Source: Herbidospora sakaeratensis
Lineage (GTDB): Bacteria > Actinomycetota > Actinomycetes > Streptosporangiales > Streptosporangiaceae
NCBI RefSeq assembly: GCF_001570525.1
Contig: NZ_BBXC01000009.1
Coordinates: forward strand, 116,363 to 180,362
Length of the DNA: 64,000 nucleotides
Reading direction: 5' to 3'
How positions within the stretch are numbered: position 1 is the stretch's first letter; each line of letters opens with the position of its first letter. Made by a program: the position numbers and the translations under genes. Below the pieces are notes generated by a model, which was not told where the DNA came from, made no database searches, and saw only the letters and a list, made by a program, of their open reading frames with translations. This document shows positions 35,458 through 44,643 of this stretch, in pieces.

Positions 35458-36258
35458 TCACTTCCCCAGTGCGATGTCGTCGAGGTAGAACTCGTACGCC
35501 TGCGGGAGTTGCTCGCTGGCGATGGCGAGGTCGATCCGGCGCAGGCGGCCGGGCGACAGGGTGCCCACGTGCACCACGAACGACGTCCAGCGCTCCGGGG
35601 GCGCCTGGAGCGTCACCGTCGTGGCGCCCGCCCGTCCCGCCGAGGGCGAGGCGGACAACCGGAGGATGGTGCCGTACTGCCGGCCGCCGTAGATGCGCAG
35701 GCGCAGCCGGGTGTTCGTGCCGATCAGCACGGGTGAGCCCGCCAGCAGCGTCACGGTCGCGGGCTGATCGCGGGTCTTCACCCGTCGCTGGATCCTGACG
35801 GCCGCCTCTTCACCGTCGGGCACCGGGCGGCCCGGGTCGACGTTCGTCCCGCTTCCGGACGCCTGCCAGCCCGTCCCGAGCGCCGACGCGTAGATCGAGC
35901 AGGCCGGCACGGCCGTGACTTCCACGGTCCCCGAGCCGCGCGGGGCCGTGCACGAGGGCACGCGCGGGCGTGCGGGTGTGGCGGTCGCCCGCGTCGGGGT
36001 CGGACGCGGGGCGCCCGCGCTCCTGCGGACCTCGGGTGTCGTCTCGGGTGTCGGTGGAGGGGGCGCGGTGGTCGGGGCCTGGCTGGACGCCGGGCTTTCC
36101 CGCGCGCCCGACGCCTCCGCGCGGTCGTCCTGCCGGGGAATCAGCAGGGGCGGGACGGCGACGGCGACACCGATCACCACGGTGACGAGCAGGGCGTACC
36201 GTGTCCGCTGGCCGAGACGGCGCTGAGGGCCGCTGATCGGCCGCCGACCGGCGCTCAT
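35458..36258 (-). CDS. Membrane-anchored protein with a lectin-like C-terminal domain
   Basis: 266 residues: a basic N-terminus, one membrane helix (YALLVTVVIGVAVAVPPLLI), a Pro/Thr/Ala-rich linker to about residue 105 and an extracellular beta-rich domain (SIYASALGTGWQASGSGTNV, LRLRIYGGRQYGTILRLSA, LPQAYEFYLDDIALGK). The repeated LRIYGG...FYLDDIAL pattern resembles carbohydrate-binding jelly rolls. It is the first gene of an operon with a two-component system, so it may act as an accessory sensor. The family is not identified. Confidence 0.7.
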   Translation of the reverse strand: MSAGRRPISGPQRRLGQRTRYALLVTVVIGVAVAVPPLLIPRQDDRAEASGARESPASSQAPTTAPPPPTPETTPEVRRSAGAPRPTPTRATATPARPRVPSCTAPRGSGTVEVTAVPACSIYASALGTGWQASGSGTNVDPGRPVPDGEEAAVRIQRRVKTRDQPATVTLLAGSPVLIGTNTRLRLRIYGGRQYGTILRLSASPSAGRAGATTVTLQAPPERWTSFVVHVGTLSPGRLRRIDLAIASEQLPQAYEFYLDDIALGK

Positions 36259-36453
36259 CGCCGACCTCCTGCCCCGACTTCACCAGGAGTCACATCCACG
36301 TCCTTGCTGCACAAATGAGAGTAGACACATTTTCCGCCACAATCTGCTCATCGTGTGCCGACATCCCCACTGAATCGGCAGGTGAGCATGCCCGTCCCGG
36401 AAACTGGGCCCACCCGCCCCCGACTTCTGGGACTTTCGACCCACGTGTTGGCC

Positions 36454-36998
36454 CTATGGCGCTGAGTTCGGGAGGGTGCCCCATCTGAAGGTGAGGCCGC
36501 GCAGGAGTTCCTCGGTCGGTCTGATCCCCGGGCCTCGGTAGAGGCGGGGAATCGACGGGTAGAGCTGGTCGATCTCGTCCATGACGCCGGCGAGTTCGGC
36601 TGGGGGGTCCATGATGAAGGCGTCGTCGCCTCCGTAGAGGTATTTGATCTCGCCGTTCTCACACCAGTAGAAGTCGTCGGTGTCGTCGACGCCGAGGGCG
36701 AAATGGGAGACGAGGCGGGTGCCTTGGGAGAGGCGGGTGATCAGTTCTTCGTCGGTGCCGAGCCAGTCGGAGTCGCAGATGATCGTCCAGTCGCCCATGG
36801 AGGCGACGCCGAGGGGGTCGCCCCGATGCGGCCAGCGTCGGGTTCGTGGGGCAGGGGGGCGGGGTCGGTGAAGTTCGCATAGCGGCCGCCGAGGCGGGCG
36901 ACCGCCTCTTCCGGCGTGGTGCGGAGGTAGATGAAGGCGTAGTGCTCCTCGCCGTACTCGCCGCAGAGCCAGGAGACGTCGATGGGCTGCATGATCAT
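36454..36998 (-). pseudogene. DUF6461-type gene broken by one frameshift
   Basis: The upstream frame (MIMQPIDVSWLCGEYGEEHY, then AFIYLRTTPEEAVARLGGRYANF) and the downstream frame (MGDWTIICDSDWLGTDEELI...) join into one protein of about 180 residues of the actinobacterial DUF6461 type. The break coincides with a run of five G on the plus strand (36813-36817). One extra base there would restore a continuous frame (...GATPLGVASMGDWTII). This may be a real single-base deletion or a homopolymer sequencing error. Function of the family is unknown. Confidence 0.6.
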
Positions 36999-37035
36999 GT
37001 TTTGATCGTGGCAGGCGCCACCGACAGGAAACGTG

Positions 37036-38232
37036 CTACGAGCGGCTGATCAGGACGCCCTCGAAGAGTTCCTCCCGTACGACCGTCAGGCCCAGCTCCA
37101 ACGCTCCCGCCAGCACCGGGTTGCCCTCCAGCGCCGACAGCCGCACCTGCGGCCGCGAGTGCGTCAGCGCGTGCAACTCCCGTTCGACGAGGTCGCGCAG
37201 CAGTTCGCCGCCTGCTGCGGGCAGGCCGCCCGTCAGGACGACCAATCCCGGGTCCACCACGGAGGCGATGGCCGCCAGGCCCACCGCCAGGCGGGAGGCC
37301 ACCAGGCGCAGGCCCGCGCGGGCCTCCTCCGCCGCGCGGTCGGTGCCCTGCGCCATCTCGATGGCGGCCGTCATGGCTCGGTGGAAGTCGGGGGCCTCCA
37401 CGCCGTAGGTGCGGAGCAGGGCGTGGACGGCGGGGCCGCCGACCAGGGCCTGGTAGCCGTGGTGGCCGAAGCGGCCGCCGTCGCGGGCGGTGGCCACGCC
37501 GGGGGTCGGCATGTAGCCGACCTCGCCCGCGCCGCCGAAGAAGCCCCGGTGCAGGCGGCCCCCTATGACCAGGGCCGATCCGAGGCCCTCGTCGGCCCAC
37601 AGGAGGACGAAGTCGGAGTGGTCCGTCGCCGCGCCGTGGGCCTGTTCGGCCAGGGCCACCAGGTTGACGTCGTTCTCCACGTCGACCTCCGTCCCGAGCC
37701 CCGCGCGCAGGGTGGGGAGGAGGTCGGGGATGCGCCAGCCGGGCAGGTCCTCGTCGGTGGCGTAGGACAGCAGGCCCGTCGTCGGGTCGACCGCGCCCTG
37801 CACGCCGATGACGATCCGGCGCAGCGGGCCGGGAGGGGTGGCCGCCGCGAGGGCGGCGGCCAGGCGGTCCACCAGGGGATCTTGGGTGGTCTGGGGGAGG
37901 GTGTGCTCGCCGCGGATCGTGCCGGTGAGGTCGGCGATCTGGACGCTGATGCGGTCGTGCGTCACGTCCAGGGCCGCCACGTAGGCCGCGTCGGGGTTGA
38001 TGCGGTAGATCTCCGCCGTGGGGCCGGGCTGACCGGCCCGGATGCCGTCGGCCACCACCAGGCCCGCCTCTTGGAGGCGGGCCAGGAGCTGGAAGGCCGT
38101 CGGTTTGGAGAGGCCGGTGAGCTCGCCGATCTCGGGACGGGTCAGCGGGCCGCGTTCGAGCAGGACCCGGAGGGCCCGGCCTTCGTTGATCGCGCGCATC
38201 AGGCTGGGGGTCCCGTGAAGGGGAGGCTTCAC
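37036..38232 (-). CDS. ROK-family transcriptional regulator
   Basis: 398 residues: an N-terminal winged helix (SLMRAINEGRALRVLLERGPLTRPEIGELTGLSKPTAFQLLARL) followed by a ROK sugar-kinase-like domain (VAALDVTHDRISVQIADLTG, VIGVQGAVDPTTGLL, VENDVNLVALAEQ). The kinase zinc motif CxCGxxGC is absent, as in many repressors. It is the last gene of the sugar operon, 19 bases after the GH9 gene, and a palindrome of ROK-operator type lies upstream of the operon's first gene. It probably represses its own operon, released by a sugar or sugar phosphate. Confidence 0.88.
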   Translation of the reverse strand: MKPPLHGTPSLMRAINEGRALRVLLERGPLTRPEIGELTGLSKPTAFQLLARLQEAGLVVADGIRAGQPGPTAEIYRINPDAAYVAALDVTHDRISVQIADLTGTIRGEHTLPQTTQDPLVDRLAAALAAATPPGPLRRIVIGVQGAVDPTTGLLSYATDEDLPGWRIPDLLPTLRAGLGTEVDVENDVNLVALAEQAHGAATDHSDFVLLWADEGLGSALVIGGRLHRGFFGGAGEVGYMPTPGVATARDGGRFGHHGYQALVGGPAVHALLRTYGVEAPDFHRAMTAAIEMAQGTDRAAEEARAGLRLVASRLAVGLAAIASVVDPGLVVLTGGLPAAGGELLRDLVERELHALTHSRPQVRLSALEGNPVLAGALELGLTVVREELFEGVLISRS

Positions 38233-38251
38233 TGCATCTCCGCGGCGATGA

Positions 38252-40048
38252 TCATGACGAGGTGAGGGTCAAAGCGTACAGCGCGATGGCGGCGAAATCG
38301 TCGGCCGGTTCGGACGCCTGCCAGGAGCGGACGTCGTCGACGAAGCGGCTGCCGTGGCCGGTGAACTCGTTGTAGACGTCGACGCCGTTGGGCGGGCAGG
38401 GGGGCATCTCGTCGAAGTGGCCACCGAGGCCGTCGTCGAACAGGCTGGCGCTGTTGGGGCCGTTCACGACCGCTCCGGTCGCGGGCTTGCCGGTGATGTT
38501 GGCGATCTGGTGGTGCGGGCAGGAGATCGAGTTGGCGCCCGCGCCGGCCACGAAGGAGACGCCCCACGGGTTGGCGCCGAGGGTCCAGTTGCGCTGCTGG
38601 GTGCCGAAGGCGTCGTAGGAACGGTCGCCGGTCACCTTGCGGTAGAGGTGGGTGGTGGCGGCCAGGCCGAAGGCGTGCGGGACCGAGTCGAACTCGTCGT
38701 GCTGGGCGCCGGCCCGGAACGGGTCCTTGGCCGCTCTGTCCGTGCCGATGTCGAGCTGGGCCTTCAGGCCGGCGACCAGGTCGGCCTCCGAGACGGCCAG
38801 GTTCCTCGCGCGGGCGGCCCTGATGGCGGTGATGAGGTCGGCGTGGGCCAGGGCGCTGACGTCGTACAGGTTGAGGGTGTCGCCTTGGTCGTCGTCGAGG
38901 TAACCGCGGGCCCAGCGGGCGGCGTCGGCCAGCCACGCGGTCGCTCTCGGGTCGCGGAGGCGCTGGGCGGCGAGGGTCATCTGGGTGGCGCCGAGTTCCA
39001 TGTCGTCGCGCCAGACGCTCTCGGGGTAGAAGGCGTGCGGCAACGACGTCACCAGCTGGCCGACGTCGGTGGTCTTGGCCATCGCGTACACGGAGGCGGC
39101 CTGTTCCAGCAGGTGGGCGGCCTTCTTGCGGTCGGGCTCCAGCTGGGCGGCCAGGGCGAAGGCGGCGGCGGTGCGGCCCGCGAGGTTGGGGCTGATCGGC
39201 TGGCCGGGGGCGGCCGCGCGGAAGACCGGGCGGTTGCGGATGAACTGGTGGCCCTCGGCGGTGTCGCCGTCGTCGTCCTGGGGGAGGCGCCAGATGTCGT
39301 GGTCGCCGATGAAGGTGCCCTCCTCGTTGCCGGCGCCGACGCCGACCTGGATGTAGAGGGTCTTCGACTTCTCGTCCCACATCTTGTCGAGGTACTTCAG
39401 GCCGTGGGTCGCCTCGTCGCGCAGGGCCGCGGTGTGGATCTTCCCGTCGCGCTGGGCCGCGAAGAGCAGGGTGTCGACGTACGACAGGATGTGGGTGAAC
39501 TTCAGGTAGTCGCCCGCGTCGAACCAGCCGCCCTCGACGTCGACCGGGCCGCCGACCTTGGTGAGCTCGCCCTTGATCTGGTCGGTGTCGGGGCCGGTGA
39601 ACGTCGGGATCTCGTAGACCGACGCGGCGCGGTCGTTGTGGTGGGTGGTGTCCCGCTGGAGGCCGAAGAAGCCCAGGATGTCGGTGGCCGGGTTGTGCTT
39701 GGGCGCGATCTGGAACTCGGCCGAGGTGGTGCCGCCGGCCTTGATCCGGTAGCGGCCGGGGGTGCGCAGCTTCGAGACGTCGAGGTCGTAGACGTGCGGG
39801 TAGCCGCTGTTCCAGGCGCCCCGGTCGCGGCCGGCGTGGCCCTTGAGCACGGTCCGGCCGCGGTGGTCGACCACGGTGAAGCGGCCGCCGGCGCCGCTCG
39901 TCATCAGATAGGCGTGCTTGCTCTCGCCCGGCAGGAAGCCCACTTGGTCGACCCGCACGTGGGCGGGGGTGGTGTCGGCCCATGCCGGGGCGGCGCCGAT
40001 CGACGTCACCAGCGCCAGCGCGAGGGCGGCGGGGAACAGCCTGGTCAT
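38252..40048 (-). CDS. Secreted glycoside hydrolase family 9 enzyme with N-terminal Ig-like domain
   Basis: 598 residues. The signal peptide ends near PAWA-DT (24). The Ig-like CelD_N domain spans about 28-115 (VRVDQVGFLPGESKHAYL). The GH9 alpha-barrel carries Asp177/Asp180 in GGWFDAGDYLKF as base, LGANPWGVSFVAGAG, CPHHQI and the C-terminal acid Glu580 in ASEPADDFAAIA. GH9 is mainly cellulases but includes exo-beta-D-glucosaminidases of Vibrio chitin clusters. The neighbouring BadF-type kinase favours the latter. No carbohydrate-binding module is present, suggesting soluble oligosaccharides. The start overlaps the kinase stop (ATGA). Confidence 0.88.
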   Translation of the reverse strand: MTRLFPAALALALVTSIGAAPAWADTTPAHVRVDQVGFLPGESKHAYLMTSGAGGRFTVVDHRGRTVLKGHAGRDRGAWNSGYPHVYDLDVSKLRTPGRYRIKAGGTTSAEFQIAPKHNPATDILGFFGLQRDTTHHNDRAASVYEIPTFTGPDTDQIKGELTKVGGPVDVEGGWFDAGDYLKFTHILSYVDTLLFAAQRDGKIHTAALRDEATHGLKYLDKMWDEKSKTLYIQVGVGAGNEEGTFIGDHDIWRLPQDDDGDTAEGHQFIRNRPVFRAAAPGQPISPNLAGRTAAAFALAAQLEPDRKKAAHLLEQAASVYAMAKTTDVGQLVTSLPHAFYPESVWRDDMELGATQMTLAAQRLRDPRATAWLADAARWARGYLDDDQGDTLNLYDVSALAHADLITAIRAARARNLAVSEADLVAGLKAQLDIGTDRAAKDPFRAGAQHDEFDSVPHAFGLAATTHLYRKVTGDRSYDAFGTQQRNWTLGANPWGVSFVAGAGANSISCPHHQIANITGKPATGAVVNGPNSASLFDDGLGGHFDEMPPCPPNGVDVYNEFTGHGSRFVDDVRSWQASEPADDFAAIALYALTLTSS

Positions 40049-41010
40049 TCGCTCCTCCTGAAACGTTCACGAACTCGGGTGTACGCGGACTCGTCCGCGT
40101 GGAGCAGGTCCAGTCCGGCCAGGGCGGCGCCCGCGACCGGGGGGAGGGTGCCGACCACGACCTGCGCGCGCGGTGCGCTCGCGCCGATCGCGGCCTCGAT
40201 CAGTCCGTGCGTGTACGGGTCCTTCGCGGTCAGCACGCTGCCGCCGAGCACCACCTCGGCCGCGACGTCGAGCAGGTTCAGCCGTTCGAGGCAGACGCGC
40301 GCCAGCACCGCGACCTCCTCGGCCTGGCGGGTGACCACCTCCCTGGCCACCGGGTCGCCGTCGGCCGCGACGGTGAACAGGCCCGGTACGAGCTCATGCA
40401 GCCTAGCTGGGGACAAATCGCCGAAATGCAGTGATAGCACCACCTCTTCCACCGTGGCCGTGCCGAAGTGATCGACGACCAGCTCGGCCAGCGCGGTCGA
40501 CGGCCCCCGGCCGTCCTCCATGCGGGCGGCGTGCCACAGGACCCAGTCGGCCAGTTCCTCGCCGCCGCCCCAGTCGCCGCTGCGCCGGCCGAGCGCCGGG
40601 AATCGCGCCACCTCGCCCGAGGGGGCGACGCCGACGGCGTTGATCCCGGCCCCGCACACCACCGCGACGCCCCACGATCGCGACGCCCCGGCGCGCAGCA
40701 CGGCGAAGACGTCGTTGGCGACGTCCACCTCCTTGGCGCAGCCGCGCAGCCGGAACTCCGCGGCCAGCGCCTCCTCCTCGGCGGGGAAGTCGGCCCCGGC
40801 CAGGTAGGCGGCCAGCACGTCGGCGTAGGGCGGCCCGCCGCCCAGCAGGTCGCGGGCGGCCCGGTCGACCACGTCGACGGCCGCCTCGACGCCCGCGCTC
40901 TGCGGCAGGAAGGGGCCGGTGCGCGTGGTGGCGAGCACCGTGCCGTCCTCGGCGACCAGGGCGAGGTCGGTCTTGCTGTTGCCCCCGTCGACCGCGAGGA
41001 GCGTTCTCAC
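40045..41010 (-). CDS. BadF/BadG-type sugar kinase, probable N-acetylglucosamine kinase
   Basis: 321 residues of the ASKHA kinase fold: phosphate-1 loop LLAVDGGNSKTDLALV, NDVFAVLRAGA, phosphate-2 VAVVCGAGINAVGV, RRSGDWGGGEELADWVLWHA and LGGSVL. Members are human-type and Vibrio VC0614-type GlcNAc kinases. It would phosphorylate imported GlcNAc or GlcN. GTG 41010 overlaps the permease stop (GTGA), and the gene's own stop overlaps the GH9 start. Confidence 0.85.
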   Translation of the reverse strand: MRTLLAVDGGNSKTDLALVAEDGTVLATTRTGPFLPQSAGVEAAVDVVDRAARDLLGGGPPYADVLAAYLAGADFPAEEEALAAEFRLRGCAKEVDVANDVFAVLRAGASRSWGVAVVCGAGINAVGVAPSGEVARFPALGRRSGDWGGGEELADWVLWHAARMEDGRGPSTALAELVVDHFGTATVEEVVLSLHFGDLSPARLHELVPGLFTVAADGDPVAREVVTRQAEEVAVLARVCLERLNLLDVAAEVVLGGSVLTAKDPYTHGLIEAAIGASAPRAQVVVGTLPPVAGAALAGLDLLHADESAYTRVRERFRRSE

Positions 41011-41834
41011 CCTTTGACCCCCGTCAGCGTGACGCCCTCGATGAAGACCTTCTGGGCGAAGAGGAAGACGACGATCACCGGCGCGGTCACCAGCAGGGTC
41101 GCCGCCATGGTCAGGTTCCACTGCACGCTGTGGAACGCCTTGAAGGTGGCCAGTCCCAGTGACAGGGTCCAGCCCTCCTGGTCGACGCCGGCGTACAACA
41201 AGGGCCCGTAGTAGTCGTTCCAGCAGTAGAAGAACGAGAACAGCGCCACCGCCGCGATGGCCGGGCGGGCCATCGGCAGGATGATCGTCAACAGGATGCG
41301 CAGGTCGGAGCAGCCGTCGACACGGGCCGCGTCGGTGTAGTCGCGGGGGATCGTGATGAGGAACTGGCGCAGCAGGAAGATCGAGAAGGCGTCGCCGAAC
41401 AACATCGGCAGGATCAGCGGCCAGAGCGAGTCGGTCAGGCCGAGCCGCGCCCACACCAGGTAGATCGGCACCGCGACGACCTGCGGCGGCAGCATCATCG
41501 CGCTGATCACCACGAGGAACGCCACCTTGCTTCCCCGGAACCGGAACCGCGACAGCGCGTAGGCCGCCGGGATCGACGACATCAGCATGAAGATCGTCGC
41601 GAGGGAGGCGTACAGGAAGGTGTTGGCGGTCCAGGTGAGCAGTTCGGAGCGGGCGAACACCTCGGCGAAGTTGCCCCAGTTCCACTGGTCGGGCCACAGG
41701 CGGCTGGTGAGGGCCTGCTCGTCGGTCATCAGCGCGGTCAATACGATGAAGACGACCGGGCCGAGGAACATCAGGGACAGGGCGATGGCGATGGCGTGCC
41801 GGGCGATCCAGACCAGGCCGCGGCGGCGTCTCAC
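41007..41834 (-). CDS. Carbohydrate ABC transporter permease, MalG type
   Basis: 275 residues, six membrane helices, with the EAA loop DAARVDGCSDLRILLTIILPMARPAI that contacts the ATPase. The GTG at 41834 overlaps the stop of the partner permease (GTGA). No ATP-binding gene is in the operon; actinomycetes usually share one multitask ATPase (MsiK) encoded elsewhere. Confidence 0.92.
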   Translation of the reverse strand: MRRRRGLVWIARHAIAIALSLMFLGPVVFIVLTALMTDEQALTSRLWPDQWNWGNFAEVFARSELLTWTANTFLYASLATIFMLMSSIPAAYALSRFRFRGSKVAFLVVISAMMLPPQVVAVPIYLVWARLGLTDSLWPLILPMLFGDAFSIFLLRQFLITIPRDYTDAARVDGCSDLRILLTIILPMARPAIAAVALFSFFYCWNDYYGPLLYAGVDQEGWTLSLGLATFKAFHSVQWNLTMAATLLVTAPVIVVFLFAQKVFIEGVTLTGVKG

Positions 41835-42745
41835 GAGGCGGCCTCCGCCCGGCTGAACTGGCGCAGCAGCACCAGGGTGAACACCATCGACACCGCGAAG
41901 AGCAGCAGCGCGTGGACGCAGGCCAGGCCCATCGACCAGTCGCGGAACCCGGTCTGGAACAGGTGCTGGGGAAGGGTGAGCAGCGCGCCGTCGGGATAGC
42001 CGGGGGTGAAGCTGGTGCCGGCCGAGTCGGTCGCGCCCGAGGCCACCCGGGAGGCGATCATCGCCTGGGTGAAGTACTGCACCGCGTAGATCACGCCGGT
42101 CACGGCCGAGAACATCAGCACCGGGGAGATGACCGGCAGGGTGATGTCGCGGAACTGCCGCCAGGCCCCCGCGCCGTCGATGGCGGCGGCCTCGTACAGG
42201 TGCTTCGGCACGTCGAGCAGCGCGGCCAGGAAGATCATCACGGTGTTGCCCGCGCCCCACAGGGCCAGCAGGGTGAGGCTGGGCTTGGCCCACGCCGCGC
42301 TGCCGAACCAGTCGGGGCCGGTGATCCCGATCCACGAGAGCACCTGGTTGACCGGGCCGGTGGCCGGGTTCAGCAGGTAGACGAAGGCGACCGTGCCGGC
42401 CACCGTCGGCACCAGCGACGGCAGGTAGAACAGCGTGCGCAGGAGGCTCGATCCGCTCTTGACCTTGGTCAGCAGCTGCGCCACGCCCAGCGCGAAGAGC
42501 ACCTGCGCCGGGACCATGAACACCACGAGCCACAGGGTGTTGAGCCCCGACTGGAGCAGGCGCGGGTCGGAGAAGGCGTACCGCCAGTTGTCCAGGCCGA
42601 TGAACTCCAGCGTGAACAGGTCGTAGCGGTGGAAGGAGAAGTAGACCGTGGAGGCCAGCGGGTAGACGAAGAAGATCGCGATGCCGACGAGCCAGGGGGA
42701 GAGCCACAGGAGGGCGCGCACGCCCTCCCGGCGGGTGAAGGCCAT
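41831..42745 (-). CDS. Carbohydrate ABC transporter permease, MalF type
   Basis: 304 residues, six membrane helices, with EAA loop EAAAIDGAGAWRQFRDITLPVISPVL. It starts with MAFTRREGVRALLWLSPWL 3 bases after the binding-protein stop. It forms the channel with the MalG-type permease. Confidence 0.92.
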   Translation of the reverse strand: MAFTRREGVRALLWLSPWLVGIAIFFVYPLASTVYFSFHRYDLFTLEFIGLDNWRYAFSDPRLLQSGLNTLWLVVFMVPAQVLFALGVAQLLTKVKSGSSLLRTLFYLPSLVPTVAGTVAFVYLLNPATGPVNQVLSWIGITGPDWFGSAAWAKPSLTLLALWGAGNTVMIFLAALLDVPKHLYEAAAIDGAGAWRQFRDITLPVISPVLMFSAVTGVIYAVQYFTQAMIASRVASGATDSAGTSFTPGYPDGALLTLPQHLFQTGFRDWSMGLACVHALLLFAVSMVFTLVLLRQFSRAEAAS

Positions 42746-42748
42746 CGA

Positions 42749-44086
42749 TCAGCCTCCGGACAACTTCATCTTGTCATCGATCCGCTTGTCGACCCCGGCG
42801 AGGCCGGCGTCCAGATCCTTGACCGCGCCCTTCTCCCATTCGATCAGGAAGGTGGAGAAGGCGTCCTGGTTGAAGACGCTGTTGACGTTCGCGGGCAGGG
42901 TCGAGGTCTTCGGGTGGGCGAAGATGTCGAGGAAGGTGGCGAAGCGCTCGTTCTTGGCCAGGCCGGGGTGGTCCATGGCGGCCTTCGTGGTGGGCACGTT
43001 GCGCAGCGCGTTCGACAGGGTGACCAGCGACTCGGTGTCGGTGGTCAGGTATTTGACCAGCTCCCACGCCTGCTGCGGGTGCTTGGCGCCCTTCGGCACG
43101 CCGATGACGGTGCCGGCGGTGAAGCCGCTGCCGTAGAGGTCGGGCTTGTCGTCGGCGACCGGCATCGGCGCGGTGCCGTAGTCGAGGTCTTCGGCCTCGC
43201 TGGCGATCATGGCGTTGCGCCACTCGCCGTCGAGGACCATCGCGACCTTGCCCTCGAAGAAGGGGTGCTCGGCGCCCCACTCGTCGCCCAGGCCCTTGCG
43301 GAACTTCTCCAGCTTGTCGTAGCCGTACCAGTCGACGAGCTCCTTCTGCCACTGGAGCAGCTGCTTCCAGGCCGGGTCGGAGCCGATGGCCGAGGTGCCG
43401 TCGTCGTTGTACCACTTCGCGCCGACCATCGGCCCGAGGTGGCTGGGGGAGTTCTCGTAGTACTGGAAGCTCGGGATGAACCCGGCGACCTCGATGTTGC
43501 CCTCGGCGTCGCGGACGGTGAGCTTCTTGGTCAGCTCGGTCAGCTCCGACAACGTCTTCGGCGGCTGCTCGCCCTTCATCAGGGCCTTGTTGTAGTAGAG
43601 GCCGTAGGCGTCGGCGAGCAGCGGCATCGTGCACCGCTTCCCGTCGAACTCCGTGTACGACCGCGCCGCCGCCGGCAGCACGTTCAGGTCGATGCCGTCC
43701 TGCGCGATGACGGGCGTGAGGTCCTGGAACGCCCCGCTCTTGCACCACTGGGCGACGTTGTCGGTGGTGAACGACGCCGCCACGTCGGGCGCCTGGCCGC
43801 CGCGGATCGCCTGGGTGATCTGGGCATCCTGGATGCCCTTCTGCGCGACCACCTTGATCTGCGGGAACTTCGTGGTGAAGCCCGCGATGGCGTCCTCGAA
43901 CGCCTTGGTCTCGACGTCGGTCGAGAAGCCGTGCCACAACTCCAGCGTGGCGGCGGGCAGGGCGGCGGGGTCGGTCGAGGTGGTGGTGGGTTTCGCGCCG
44001 AGGGCGGGCGGCGCGGTGTTTCCCGCGGTGCACGCGGTCAGCGTGAGGGCCAGCAGGCCGGCTGCCGCGAGGGGGAGAGAGCGCAC
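42749..44086 (-). CDS. Sugar ABC transporter substrate-binding lipoprotein
   Basis: 445 residues, family 1 extracellular solute-binding protein. A signal peptide with lipobox (LLALTLTACTAG) is followed by ELWHGFSTDVETKAFEDAIAGF, VPLL-like TMPLLADAYGLYYNKALM and FFEGKVAMVLDGEWRN. The GTG at 44086 follows AGGAGGCACCAC, a strong ribosome site. It is the first gene of the six-gene operon and has the ROK-type palindrome 32 bases upstream. The ligand is inferred to be a chito- or related oligosaccharide. Confidence 0.92.
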   Translation of the reverse strand: MRSLPLAAAGLLALTLTACTAGNTAPPALGAKPTTTSTDPAALPAATLELWHGFSTDVETKAFEDAIAGFTTKFPQIKVVAQKGIQDAQITQAIRGGQAPDVAASFTTDNVAQWCKSGAFQDLTPVIAQDGIDLNVLPAAARSYTEFDGKRCTMPLLADAYGLYYNKALMKGEQPPKTLSELTELTKKLTVRDAEGNIEVAGFIPSFQYYENSPSHLGPMVGAKWYNDDGTSAIGSDPAWKQLLQWQKELVDWYGYDKLEKFRKGLGDEWGAEHPFFEGKVAMVLDGEWRNAMIASEAEDLDYGTAPMPVADDKPDLYGSGFTAGTVIGVPKGAKHPQQAWELVKYLTTDTESLVTLSNALRNVPTTKAAMDHPGLAKNERFATFLDIFAHPKTSTLPANVNSVFNQDAFSTFLIEWEKGAVKDLDAGLAGVDKRIDDKMKLSGG

Positions 44087-44117
44087 GTGGTGCCTCCTAT
44101 GACCAGGGATGCACGGC

Positions 44118-44140
44118 AAGTTAGTAAGGGTTCCTAACTT
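44118..44140. promoter_or_regulatory. ROK-type palindromic operator of the sugar operon
   Basis: AAGTTAG at 44118-44124 pairs with CTAACTT at 44134-44140. Counting inward, all but one of the pairs in the 23-bp site are complementary. The GTTAGTAA half matches ROK/NagC-type operators. It lies 32 bases before the binding-protein start. Confidence 0.65.
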
Positions 44141-44225
44141 TGAATGGACCCTAGGACGGCCATATGCACGGGTCAAGGGGCGACATCAACTCGTAACAGG
44201 GCCTGCCGGGCAGCAGTCCTTACGA

Positions 44226-44627
44226 TCAGCGCAGGCGGCCGGTCTCGTGCAGATGGTCGAACACGGCCTGGTTCGCGGGGGAGACGCGGGGGCGGTCGGC
44301 GTAGCTGAGCCAGGCCAGTTCGGCGATCTCGCCAGCGGGGGCCGGTTCGCCCTCATGGCCGGCGGTGTAGCAGGTGAGCCGCACGGTGACACCGGCGGCT
44401 TTGCCGTGGGCCTGCGCCTCGAAGACGCCGACCAGGGCCTCCGTGCCCGGGACGATGGTCACGTTCAGTTCCTCGCGCACCTCCCGGGCCAGCGTGTCGA
44501 GGTCGGTCTCGCCGGGTTCGCGCTTGCCGCCGGGGACGTAGTAGGCGTCCTTGCCGTGGGACCGGGCGGCGAGGACGCGCTGGTCGCGGAGGCAGATCCA
44601 GGCGATCTTGTCGATGGTGCCCGTCAC
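44226..44627 (-). CDS. Nudix hydrolase
   Basis: 133 residues with a complete Nudix box GGKREPGETDLDTLAREVREELNV (Glu residues bind Mg). The substrate is likely a nucleoside diphosphate derivative and cannot be specified. It lies 16 bases after vapC on the same strand, possibly co-transcribed. Confidence 0.88.
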   Translation of the reverse strand: MTGTIDKIAWICLRDQRVLAARSHGKDAYYVPGGKREPGETDLDTLAREVREELNVTIVPGTEALVGVFEAQAHGKAAGVTVRLTCYTAGHEGEPAPAGEIAELAWLSYADRPRVSPANQAVFDHLHETGRLR

Positions 44628-44643
44628 GGGTTCCTCGGCCGGG

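Noticed and set aside
38252-40048. Simple call of cellulase for the GH9 gene
   Set aside because: The family permits it, but the BadF-type kinase and ROK/ABC context and the lack of a cellulose-binding module fit amino-sugar oligosaccharides better. The call is left at family level.
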